64,000 bases of DNA. Source: JAWKWH01 sp963669455 (GTDB lineage: Bacteria; Pseudomonadota; Alphaproteobacteria; Rhizobiales; Rhizobiaceae). Shown here piece after piece: positions 52,120 to 60,237 of the stretch. The first letter of the stretch is position 1, and each line of letters begins with the position of its first letter. The DNA lies in assembly GCA_963669455.1 (NCBI GenBank), contig OY770026.1, positions 3,658,001 to 3,722,000 on the forward strand, read 5' to 3'. Under the pieces are notes generated by a model, which made no database searches, was not told the origin of the DNA, and worked only from the letters and a program-made list of their open reading frames with translations. Made by a program: the position numbers and the translations under genes.

Positions 52120-52704
52120 TCAATAGCTATCATCATCAAAGTCATCATCGCCTTCGTCCTGCCGTGGCGGCCGCTCAGAAGGGGCGCGGCCAACGTCGCC
52201 CTTCAATGTCGACAGATCAATAAAATGATCGGCCTGCCGGCGTAACTCATCAGAGATCATCGGCGGCTGCGACTGCATCGTGGAAACCACGGAAACTTTG
52301 CGCCCGCAGCGCTGCAACGCCTCGACCAGCGAGCGGAAATCACCATCGCCGGAGAAAATCACATAGTGGTCGACGACTGGCGACAACTCCATGGCATCGA
52401 CGGCAAGCTCGATATCCATATTGCCCTTGATTTTGCGCCGGCCCGCTGAATCGGTAAATTCCTTTGCCGGCTTGGTGACAACTTTGTAGCCATTATAGTC
52501 AAGCCAATCGATCAGCGGCCTGATGGACGAGTATTCCTGGTCTTCGACAAGCGCCGTGTAATAATATGCGCGCAACAGATAGCCGCGCTTTTGAAAGCTC
52601 TTGAGCAATTTTCGGTAGTCGATGTCAAAGCCAAGCGCCTTGGAGGCGGCATAAAGATTGGCGCCATCGATAAACAGTGCAATTTTTTCTCTCGGATCGA
52701 ACAT
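52120..52704 (-). CDS. NYN domain (LabA/DUF88) protein
   Basis: A 194-residue PIN-like/NYN domain protein, a putative RNase. The acidic metal residues are in FIDGANLYAASKALG, KGNMDIELAVDAME and VIFSGDGDFRSLVEAL. The C-terminus is a short Arg/Asp-rich tail. Start at 52704 with AGGATATT upstream. It is divergent from rpoZ, with an 18-bp perfect palindrome in between, and followed by the DNA glycosylase gene. In Rhizobiales this order is conserved. Confidence 0.9.
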   Translation of the reverse strand: MFDPREKIALFIDGANLYAASKALGFDIDYRKLLKSFQKRGYLLRAYYYTALVEDQEYSSIRPLIDWLDYNGYKVVTKPAKEFTDSAGRRKIKGNMDIELAVDAMELSPVVDHYVIFSGDGDFRSLVEALQRCGRKVSVVSTMQSQPPMISDELRRQADHFIDLSTLKGDVGRAPSERPPRQDEGDDDFDDDSY

Positions 52705-52832
52705 CTGGCAATATCCTTGTAGTGAATGTAATTTCCTTAAATCAGAGCAAATCCAAACAATGCAGACAGTTTTGTCCCATGGATTGCTGAACTTAGATAA
52801 AGCGGTCTGTGCAGGTTTCCAAGCCAAAACGG

Positions 52833-52850
52833 CAATGCCCCGGGGCATTG
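52833..52850. promoter_or_regulatory. 18-bp perfect palindrome in the NYN-rpoZ intergenic region
   Basis: CAATGCCCCGGGGCATTG is an uninterrupted palindrome, 129 bases before the NYN start and 98 bases before rpoZ. An uninterrupted symmetric site of this length is more like a protein binding site than a terminator. Confidence 0.4.
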
Positions 52851-52947
52851 TCCAATCAGCTTAGCATCCTTAACGCTTGAATTCACGGCCCGATCAGGTT
52901 ATGGACGCGCAAATTTCCTAAACGTTTTGGCATGAAAGGGGCAAAAT

Positions 52948-53340
52948 ATGGCCCGCGTAACCGTCGAAGACTGTATCGACAAGGTGGACAACCGTTTCGA
53001 TCTGGTATTGCTCGCAGGCCACCGTGCCCGGCTGGTCTCACAAGGCGCTGAGATCACGGTTGACCGCGACAATGACAAAAACCCCGTCGTCGCGCTCCGC
53101 GAGATTGCCGAGGAAACCCTGTCGCCCGGCGATTTGAAGGAAGATCTGATTCATTCTCTGCAACGCCACGTCGAAGTGGACGAGCCGGAAGTCGAAGAAC
53201 TGATTGAGGCAGATGGCGAGATTCAGGTCGAAGAAACAGTCGATGCACCGGAATCCGTATCCTTTGACCGGATGTCGGAAGACGAATTGCTGGCCGGCAT
53301 CGAAGGCCTGGTTCCGCCGGAAAAGAGCGACGACTTTTAA
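52948..53340 (+). CDS. rpoZ: RNA polymerase omega subunit
   Basis: A 130-residue protein: start MARVTVEDCIDKVDNRFDLV, then LAGHRARLVSQGAEITVDRD and the KNPVVALREIAE block of omega. The C-terminal extension (about 55 residues, acidic) is usual for Alphaproteobacteria. It promotes assembly of RNA polymerase and (p)ppGpp binding; it directly precedes the rsh gene. Confidence 0.96.
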   Translation: MARVTVEDCIDKVDNRFDLVLLAGHRARLVSQGAEITVDRDNDKNPVVALREIAEETLSPGDLKEDLIHSLQRHVEVDEPEVEELIEADGEIQVEETVDAPESVSFDRMSEDELLAGIEGLVPPEKSDDF

Positions 53341-53454
53341 AGCTTGCCGCCGCACTATCCGCTTACCAATTTTTTGTTTCGTGCTATTTGAAGAGACGTG
53401 TCATCAATCCGGATGGCACGTCCTTTTTGTTTTCTGGCGACCGGAGCGGAACCC

Positions 53455-55695
53455 ATGATGCGTCAGTATGAGCTTGTCGAGCGTGTGCAGCGCTACAAGC
53501 CGGACGTGAACGAAGCGCTCCTGAACAAGGCCTATGTCTACGCCATGCAAAAACATGGCGAGCAGAAGCGGGCGTCGGGCGACCCCTATTTCTCTCATCC
53601 GCTCGAAGTCGCGGCGATATTGACCGATATGCATCTGGACGAGGCGACAATCGCCATCGCCCTGCTGCACGACACGATCGAAGACACCGACGCCACCCGA
53701 ACCGAGATCGACGACGTATTCGGGCCGGAAATCGGGAAGCTGGTGGAGGGGCTGACAAAACTGAAAAAGCTCGACCTCGTCTCCAAGAAGGCCGAGCAGG
53801 CAGAAAACCTGCGCAAGCTGCTGCTGGCAATTTCTGAAGATGTGCGTGTCTTGCTCGTCAAGCTCGCCGACCGGCTGCACAATATGCGCACGCTCGATCA
53901 CGTGCCACAGGCAAAGCGCCAGCGAATCTCTGAAGAAACGATGGAAATTTATGCGCCGCTAGCCGGCCGAATGGGAATGCAGGACATGCGCGAAGAGCTT
54001 GAAAAGCTTGCATTCATGCATCTCAACCCGGAAGCATTCCGCGCTGTGACTGAACGGCTCGACGGCGTCTTCGAACGCAACCGCGGTGTTGTCAACGAAA
54101 TCGAGCAATCACTCAACAAATTGTTTGACGAGCACGGCATCAAAGCCCTGGTAACAAGCCGGCAAAAGAAACCGTTTTCCGTTTTCAGAAAAATGGAAGC
54201 CAAGGCGCTGTCCTTCGAGCAGCTATCCGACATTTTCGGCTTCCGTGTTTCGGTAGAAACAGTCGAGGATTGCTACCGCGCGCTGTTTGCCATCCACACG
54301 ACGTGGTCGATGGTGCCGGGGCGATTCAAGGATTATATTTCCACACCGAAGCAGAATGATTATCGTTCGATCCACACGACAATTGTGGGGCCCTCGCGTC
54401 AACGGATCGAATTGCAGATCAGAACGCGGGAAATGCACCACATCGCAGAATACGGTGTTGCCGCCCATTCGATCTACAAGGATTTCAACGGTACCCCGGT
54501 CCATACCAATAGCCACGCAGTGTCAAAGGACACAAACGCCTATGCCTGGTTGCGCCAGACGATCGAGGCGCTGTCGGAAGGTGACAATCCGGAAGAATTT
54601 CTCGAAAATACCAAGCTTGAACTGTTTCAAGATCAGGTGTTCTGCTTCACACCGAAAGGCAGGCTGATCGCACTGCCGCGCGGCGCCACGCCGATCGATT
54701 TTGCCTATGCGGTTCATACAGAAGTCGGCGACAGCTGCATCGGTGCCAAGGTCAATGGGCGGGTGATACCGCTGGTGACGGAACTGAAAAACGGCGATGA
54801 GGTGGAGATCGTCCGCTCGGCAAACCAGGTCCCGCCTACCGCGTGGGAATCGGTCGTCGTAACCGGCAAGGCGCGGTCGGCCATTCGACGGGCCGCAAAG
54901 GCGGCAATCAGACAGCAATATTCAGGCCTTGGCACCCGTATTCTTGAGCGCGCATTCACGCGGGCCGGCCATGGCTTTCAGCCGGAACTACTCAAACCGG
55001 TTTTGCACAGGCTGGCACGCAAGGATGTCGAAGATGTACTTGCCGCGGTCGGCCGGGGCGAATTGACCTCGCCGGATGTGCTTCGGGCGCTTTACCCCGA
55101 CCACAAGGACGAGCGCGTCACGCAGCCGCTCAAAAGCAAGGAAGAGGGCTGGTTTAATCTGCGCAATGCCGCAGGCATGCTGTTTCAGATTCCAGGCAGA
55201 AGAGCGCGGCGCAACAAGAAGACCAAAGAGGGCGCCGAAAGCGCCACGGCTGTGCCGATCCGCGGCATCAGTGGCGATCTGCCCGTGCGGTTTGCCCCGG
55301 AAGGCGCCGTGCCTGGCGACCGTATCGTCGGCATCATGCAACCGGGTTCGGGCATCACAATCTATCCCATCCAGTCCCCGGCTCTTACCGCATTTGACGA
55401 TCAGCCCGAGCGCTGGATCGATGTGCGCTGGGATATTGAAATGGAAAATCGCGAACGTTTCCCGGCTCAGATATCGGCAGTGGCTCTCAACGAGCCGGGG
55501 TCACTGGCGACAATTGCACAGGTCATCGCCGACAATGATGCCAATATTCACCGTTTGAACATGTTGAACACCGCGCCGGATTTTACCGAGATGATGATCG
55601 ACCTGGAAGTCTGGGATCTGAAATATCTCAACAGGCTGATATCGCAATTGCGCGAAGAGGGCTGCATCTCAAAGGTCAAGCGGGTAAACGGCTAG
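53455..55695 (+). CDS. rsh: RelA/SpoT bifunctional (p)ppGpp synthetase/hydrolase
   Basis: A 746-residue enzyme of the stringent response. Order: HD hydrolase domain with HDTIEDT near 81-87 (intact, so hydrolase is active), RelA_SpoT synthetase domain (DYISTPKQNDYRSIHTTI), TGS (CFTPKGRLIALPRGATPIDFAYAVH), helical, then C-terminal ACT (PGSLATIAQVIADNDANIH). Two ATGs (53455, 53458) are possible. It is typical of the single Rsh of Alphaproteobacteria. After the stop there is a 215-bp gap before the DUF2062 gene. Confidence 0.95.
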   Translation: MMRQYELVERVQRYKPDVNEALLNKAYVYAMQKHGEQKRASGDPYFSHPLEVAAILTDMHLDEATIAIALLHDTIEDTDATRTEIDDVFGPEIGKLVEGLTKLKKLDLVSKKAEQAENLRKLLLAISEDVRVLLVKLADRLHNMRTLDHVPQAKRQRISEETMEIYAPLAGRMGMQDMREELEKLAFMHLNPEAFRAVTERLDGVFERNRGVVNEIEQSLNKLFDEHGIKALVTSRQKKPFSVFRKMEAKALSFEQLSDIFGFRVSVETVEDCYRALFAIHTTWSMVPGRFKDYISTPKQNDYRSIHTTIVGPSRQRIELQIRTREMHHIAEYGVAAHSIYKDFNGTPVHTNSHAVSKDTNAYAWLRQTIEALSEGDNPEEFLENTKLELFQDQVFCFTPKGRLIALPRGATPIDFAYAVHTEVGDSCIGAKVNGRVIPLVTELKNGDEVEIVRSANQVPPTAWESVVVTGKARSAIRRAAKAAIRQQYSGLGTRILERAFTRAGHGFQPELLKPVLHRLARKDVEDVLAAVGRGELTSPDVLRALYPDHKDERVTQPLKSKEEGWFNLRNAAGMLFQIPGRRARRNKKTKEGAESATAVPIRGISGDLPVRFAPEGAVPGDRIVGIMQPGSGITIYPIQSPALTAFDDQPERWIDVRWDIEMENRERFPAQISAVALNEPGSLATIAQVIADNDANIHRLNMLNTAPDFTEMMIDLEVWDLKYLNRLISQLREEGCISKVKRVNG

Positions 55696-55818
55696 GCCAA
55701 CTCTAAAACCAACGTTTTGTTCATATAACAGACCAAATTCACTGATAATATGATCAGGTCATAGCGTGGAAATGCCATTTCCCGCTTGCAGTTGGCGGTT
55801 CTTGGCGCATAATTGGAA

Positions 55819-55838
55819 ATTGGGCACAAAATCCCAAT
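55819..55838 (+). terminator. possible terminator after rsh
   Basis: ATTGGG (55819-55824) pairs with CCCAAT (55833-55838) over an eight-base loop, followed by CTTTGTTT. It is a weak but T-rich intrinsic terminator candidate in the 215-bp gap; nothing else is seen in that gap except a CTGAT-rich imperfect palindrome near 55740. Confidence 0.35.
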
Positions 55839-55910
55839 CTTTGTTTAAGACCGTTCGGCTATTATGGGCGCGATCAACACCGCGCGTGGATGTATTGTTT
55901 CGGAATTTGA

Positions 55911-56522
55911 ATGCTGTTCAGACGTAGAAAACCAGCCGATTTTGGGGAGCGGATACGAACCGCCCTGTGGCCGAGACGGTCTTTTTGGCGGTCAGCGCAA
56001 TATTTTTCAAAACGGGTTTTGCGCCTGACCGCAACGCCCCATGCCATCGCGGCAGGCGTCGCAGCCGGTGTCTTTGCCTCGTTTACGCCATTTATCGGGT
56101 TCCATTTTATCATCGCAGCTATCGTTGCCTGGGCTATTGCCGGCAATGTGCTGGCTTCAGCATTGGGGACCGCAATTGGAAATCCGGTCACATTTCCCTT
56201 TATCTGGGGCGCGACGCTGCAGGCCGGCAGATTTATTATCCATGATCCTCATGTGCCGGGCGAAGAGACGGCCGTCGGCATGATGCTTAGGCATCTGGAG
56301 TTCTCGCAATTGTGGGATCCAATTTTGAAGCCGATGACCGTTGGCTCAATTCCGCTTGGCATCGGCGCTGCGCTGATATTTTATCTGACGACACGCCAGG
56401 CGACGAACGCGTTTCGTGAACAACGGCGCAAAAGGCTGGCCGAGCGTGCGCGCCGCCGGGCAGATACGCAAAGCCAGCCGATGGCTCCGATCACCGGTGC
56501 GCCGTCGCCAGCAAAACAATGA
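55911..56522 (+). CDS. DUF2062 membrane protein
   Basis: A 203-residue protein with two to three hydrophobic spans (AIAAGVAAGVFASFTPFIGF, FIIAAIVAWAIAGNVLASAL, IPLGIGAALIFYL) and a positively charged N-terminus. DUF2062 features: TPFIGFHF and GNPVTFPFIWGATL. Function unknown. Its last four bases overlap the acpS start (ATGA), making a coupled operon. Confidence 0.9.
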   Translation: MLFRRRKPADFGERIRTALWPRRSFWRSAQYFSKRVLRLTATPHAIAAGVAAGVFASFTPFIGFHFIIAAIVAWAIAGNVLASALGTAIGNPVTFPFIWGATLQAGRFIIHDPHVPGEETAVGMMLRHLEFSQLWDPILKPMTVGSIPLGIGAALIFYLTTRQATNAFREQRRKRLAERARRRADTQSQPMAPITGAPSPAKQ

Positions 56523-56917
56523 TCCTCGGTCTGGGTAGCGATCTGATCGATATCCGCCGGATCGAACGTTCGCTGGAGCGGTTTGGGACCCGGTTCACCG
56601 ATCGTATCTTCACCGATATCGAGCAAGCCAAATCAGACCGGCGCAAGGAGCGTGCGGCCTCCTATGCCAAACGTTTTGCCGCCAAGGAAGCCTGTGCAAA
56701 GGCGCTTGGTACCGGTTTGGCGCGCGGCGTCTTCTGGCGCGATATGGGCGTGGTCAATCTGCCAGGTGGCGCACCGACAATGGCGCTTACCGGTGGAGCG
56801 CTCCAACGCATGGAAGCGATGACCCCTGAGGGACATTCGGCCCGTATCCATGTATCGATCACCGACGATTTTCCTCTTGCGCAGGCTTTCGTCATCATCG
56901 AGGCACTGCCCGGGTAA
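56519..56917 (+). CDS. acpS: holo-[acyl-carrier-protein] synthase
   Basis: A 132-residue phosphopantetheinyl transferase activating ACP. The GLGSDLIDIRRIERSLERFG start and the FAAKEACAKALGTGL motif with the metal-binding Asp/Glu are present; SITDDFPLAQAFV near the end. It overlaps DUF2062 by four bases and precedes lepB by 100 bp. Confidence 0.96.
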   Translation: MILGLGSDLIDIRRIERSLERFGTRFTDRIFTDIEQAKSDRRKERAASYAKRFAAKEACAKALGTGLARGVFWRDMGVVNLPGGAPTMALTGGALQRMEAMTPEGHSARIHVSITDDFPLAQAFVIIEALPG

Positions 56918-57017
56918 TAGCGCATTTTCATAAACCCTTTAGCCAGGGCACCTTATTCGGCGTTGCGGTGCGGTGGCGAAGCCGTTATGAGGGCGCCATA
57001 GGCAAAATGAGGACCCA

Positions 57018-57767
57018 ATGAGCGTGGCTGAGAAAAATACCAAAAAGCCTGGCGGGCTTGGCGAAATCGTTAGCGTTATCGTGCAAGCGGTTTTGCTCGC
57101 GGTGATTATCCGCAGCGTGTTGTTTCAGCCGTTCTCCATTCCTACCGGTTCGATGCGGCCAACGCTCTTGGAGGGCGACTATCTGTTTGTAACCAAGTGG
57201 GCCTATGGATATTCGCGCCACTCCCTGCCGTTTTCGCCGAACCTTTTTTCCGGAAGAATTTGGTCCAGTGACCCTGAACGGGGCGATGTCGTTGTGTTCA
57301 AGTTTCCGCCCGACCCGTCGAGCGATTATATCAAACGGGTGATCGGGCTTCCCGGCGACAGGATTAAGGTCATCGACGGCGTGCTCCATATCAATGATGT
57401 GCCGGTCAAGCGCGAACTTGTCGGCCAGATCGATGATCAGGACATCACCGAGAGGATAGGCCCGGTCGATGTTTATCGCGAAACGCTGCCCAATGGGGTC
57501 TCCTTCGATACGCTCGACTTAAGCAAAGGCACGCTGGGCGACAAGACCCGGGAATTTAATGTACCGGCAGGCCATTTTTTCATGATGGGCGATAACCGCG
57601 ACAACTCCTCCGACAGCCGTTTTGAAGTCGGTTTCGTTCCCGCGGACCATCTTGTCGGCAGAGCCAATATCATCTTCTTTTCGATCTCCGGAGGCGCAAG
57701 CCCGCTTGAGGTCTGGAATTGGCCTTCGCTTGCCCGGCCATCGCGCATTTTCAACTGGATCAACTGA
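57018..57767 (+). CDS. lepB: signal peptidase I
   Basis: A 249-residue type I leader peptidase with one N-terminal span (EIVSVIVQAVLLAVIIRSVL). Catalytic Ser at 45 in PTGSMRPTL, catalytic Lys near 106 in YIKRVIGLPGDRI, and GDNRDNSSDSR in box E. It removes signal peptides from exported proteins. Followed six bases later by rnc. Confidence 0.96.
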   Translation: MSVAEKNTKKPGGLGEIVSVIVQAVLLAVIIRSVLFQPFSIPTGSMRPTLLEGDYLFVTKWAYGYSRHSLPFSPNLFSGRIWSSDPERGDVVVFKFPPDPSSDYIKRVIGLPGDRIKVIDGVLHINDVPVKRELVGQIDDQDITERIGPVDVYRETLPNGVSFDTLDLSKGTLGDKTREFNVPAGHFFMMGDNRDNSSDSRFEVGFVPADHLVGRANIIFFSISGGASPLEVWNWPSLARPSRIFNWIN

Positions 57768-57773
57768 GCGAGC

Positions 57774-58490
57774 ATGCAAAACGTGGCCGAGCCCACTGAA
57801 ACCGGGCGCAAAATCAGCAAGCTGATCGGCCATGATTTTTCGCAGACGGATGTGCTGATGCAGGCGCTGACCCATGCAAGCGCATCTGACGCGCCTCTTG
57901 GAGATTACGAACGGCTGGAGTTTCTTGGCGACCGTGTATTGGGTCTGGTAATTGCGCAATTGTTATATTTGGAGTTTCCAGGCGCCGACGAAGGTGAATT
58001 GTCGCGCCGCTTCAATCTGCTCGTCAATGCCGAGACATGCGCCGATGTCGCCGAGGAAATCGGGCTTGATGCCTTTATCGTGACAGGAACCGAAATCAGG
58101 TCGGTCAAAGGGCGTAAACGTCTCAATCTGCGGGCTGATGTTATCGAATCAATCATCGCTGCGGTTTATCTGGATGGTGGCTTTGAGGCGGCACAGAGCT
58201 TTATCGAGCGGTTTTGGCAGCCACGTGCTCATGCGTCGGATGCCGATCGCCGCGATGCCAAGACGGAATTGCAGGAGTGGGCTCACCGCAATGGAAACAC
58301 CGCACCGAAATACCAGATCGAGGCACGCAGTGGACCGGATCACGATCCGGTATTCACGGTTGTTGCCATCATAGAGGGGCTGGAGATGCAACACGGTGTC
58401 GGCCGCTCAAAACGCGAGGCCGAGCAGGCAGCGGCAAGCGCCATCCTTGTCCGCGAAGGCATCTGGCCAGAACAACGGCCAAAATCATGA
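57774..58490 (+). CDS. rnc: ribonuclease III
   Basis: A 238-residue dsRNA endonuclease processing rRNA. The signature ERLEFLGDRVLGLVIAQLL is followed by the acidic metal ligands of the RIII domain, and a C-terminal dsRNA-binding domain is present (ARSGPDHDPVFTVVAIIEGL, GRSKREAEQAAASAILVREG). Its TGA overlaps the era ATG by four bases. Confidence 0.97.
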   Translation: MQNVAEPTETGRKISKLIGHDFSQTDVLMQALTHASASDAPLGDYERLEFLGDRVLGLVIAQLLYLEFPGADEGELSRRFNLLVNAETCADVAEEIGLDAFIVTGTEIRSVKGRKRLNLRADVIESIIAAVYLDGGFEAAQSFIERFWQPRAHASDADRRDAKTELQEWAHRNGNTAPKYQIEARSGPDHDPVFTVVAIIEGLEMQHGVGRSKREAEQAAASAILVREGIWPEQRPKS

Positions 58491-59404
58491 GCGGACAGGA
58501 CAATTGCGACCGGCAAACCAGGTCGGGCTTTGTTGCCCTTGTCGGCGCGCCAAACGCCGGTAAATCAACTTTGGTCAATCAGCTTGTTGGCGCCAAGGTT
58601 TCGATCGTCACCCACAAGGTTCAAACGACCAGGGCGCTGATCCGGGGGATCGCCATCAGTGGCGATACGCAGATCGTTCTGGTCGATACACCTGGCATCT
58701 TCAAGCCAAAGCGGGCTCTCGACCGGGCCATGGTCAAATCGGCCTGGAACGGTGCGCAGGATGCCGACATGGTTTTGCTGCTGGTCGATGCCGAGCGCGG
58801 TCTGGCCGGCGACACACAAGCCATCCTGGCCAACCTGGCCGAGGTCAGCCGGCCGAAGGTTTTGGTGCTAAACAAGGTCGACCGCGTGAAGCCCGAGACA
58901 TTGCTTGCGCTGGCGGGCGAAGCCAATGACATTGCCGAATTTAAGCAAACCTTCATGATCTCGGCACTGAAGGGATCGGGCTGCAAGGACCTGCTCGAGT
59001 TTGTGGCATCGTCACTGCCCGCTGGACCATGGTATTATCCGGAAGACCAGATATCCGATCTGCCCATGCGCCAGCTTGCAGCAGAAATCACCCGTGAAAA
59101 ACTGACACTGAGACTGCATCAGGAACTTCCCTATGCCTCGCATGTCGAAACCGAGAAATGGGAGGAAAAGAAGGATGGCTCGGTTCGCATCGAACAGGTC
59201 ATCTATGTCGAGCGGGAAAGTCAGAAGAAAATCGTTCTTGGCCGCAAGGGCAGTGCTATCAAGGCCATCGGCGAGGCGGCGCGTCGCGAAATTGCCGAAA
59301 TTCTGAACCAAAAGGTCCATCTGTTCCTGTTTGTGAAAGTTCGCGAAAACTGGGGCGCGGACCCGGAGCGGTATCGCGAGATCGGGCTTGAATTTCCCGG
59401 CTGA
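58487..59404 (+). CDS. era: GTPase Era
   Basis: A 305-residue GTPase that binds 16S rRNA and couples ribosome assembly to the cell cycle. G1 GAPNAGKSTLVNQL, G2 TTRALIRG, G3 DTPGIFKPK, G4 LNKVDRV, and a C-terminal KH domain with LGRKGSAIKAIGEAARREI. Start at 58487 overlaps the rnc stop; the longer in-frame extension to 58214 lies in rnc and is rejected. Confidence 0.97.
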   Translation: MSGQDNCDRQTRSGFVALVGAPNAGKSTLVNQLVGAKVSIVTHKVQTTRALIRGIAISGDTQIVLVDTPGIFKPKRALDRAMVKSAWNGAQDADMVLLLVDAERGLAGDTQAILANLAEVSRPKVLVLNKVDRVKPETLLALAGEANDIAEFKQTFMISALKGSGCKDLLEFVASSLPAGPWYYPEDQISDLPMRQLAAEITREKLTLRLHQELPYASHVETEKWEEKKDGSVRIEQVIYVERESQKKIVLGRKGSAIKAIGEAARREIAEILNQKVHLFLFVKVRENWGADPERYREIGLEFPG

Positions 59405-59422
59405 ATAGCAAAAGCTTGAGCG

Positions 59423-60151
59423 ATGCAATGGACCGATCAAGGGATTATTCTGGGCACCCGCAAACACGGTGAAACCAGCGTTATCCTGGAAACCATAACT
59501 GCAGAACATGGCCGGCACTTCGGGCTGGTGCGCGGTGGCCGCTCACGGCGTATGCAGCCGGTGCTGCAGGCGGGCAATCGCGTTGAACTCACCTGGCGCG
59601 CGCGGCTCGATGAACATCTTGGAACATTTCAGGCCGAACCGGTTGAGCTGAACACTGCGCGGCTGTTTGGCTCGTCCTGGGCGATATACGGGCTGCAACT
59701 GCTTGCTGCGCATTTGCGCCTTCTGCCTGAACGCGATCCCAACAAAGCGCTTTATGAGGCGGCCGGGCTGATTGTTGATCATCTCGATGATGCGCAGGCG
59801 GCGGCGGAACTGCTGGCGCGTTTTGAACTATTGATGCTGGAGGAACTGGGGTTTGGGCTTGAATTGTCGCGCTGTGTGGCAACGGGTGCGCGCGACGAAC
59901 TGATTTACGTGTCGCCCAAATCAGGCCAGGCGGTCTCGCGGCAGGCCGGCAAACCCTGGGCGGACAAGATGCTGGCATTGCCGGCGTTTCTCAAACAGGG
60001 GTCCGGACTGCGCGCCGACGCCCAAACCATCGCCGAGGCGTTTACGCTTAGCGGATTTTTCCTGACCCGGCATGTCTACGAGGCGCGCGGCATTGACCGG
60101 CCGGAAGAGCGCGCCGGCTTTGTCGCCGCTGTCTGCAAAACCATTGGTTAG
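59423..60151 (+). CDS. recO: DNA repair protein RecO
   Basis: A 242-residue mediator of RecA loading (RecFOR). N-terminal OB-fold start QWTDQGIILGTRKHGETSVI, then HGRHFGLVRGGRSRRMQPVLQ and the helical part (LLARFELLMLEELGFGLELS). No zinc-finger Cys set, as in other Alphaproteobacteria. The gene follows era by 18 bp. Confidence 0.95.
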   Translation: MQWTDQGIILGTRKHGETSVILETITAEHGRHFGLVRGGRSRRMQPVLQAGNRVELTWRARLDEHLGTFQAEPVELNTARLFGSSWAIYGLQLLAAHLRLLPERDPNKALYEAAGLIVDHLDDAQAAAELLARFELLMLEELGFGLELSRCVATGARDELIYVSPKSGQAVSRQAGKPWADKMLALPAFLKQGSGLRADAQTIAEAFTLSGFFLTRHVYEARGIDRPEERAGFVAAVCKTIG

Positions 60152-60237
60152 AAAGCCTGACGCCGAGGGAAACCGGCAATACATAAGATGGGTTTCCCTT
60201 TATATTCCACCGAATCACGACCGGGAGGGCCGATAGC

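Noticed and set aside
58214..58486. N-terminal extension of era into rnc
   Set aside because: The extension is rnc read in another frame; the overlap-start ATG at 58487 gives the normal Era length.
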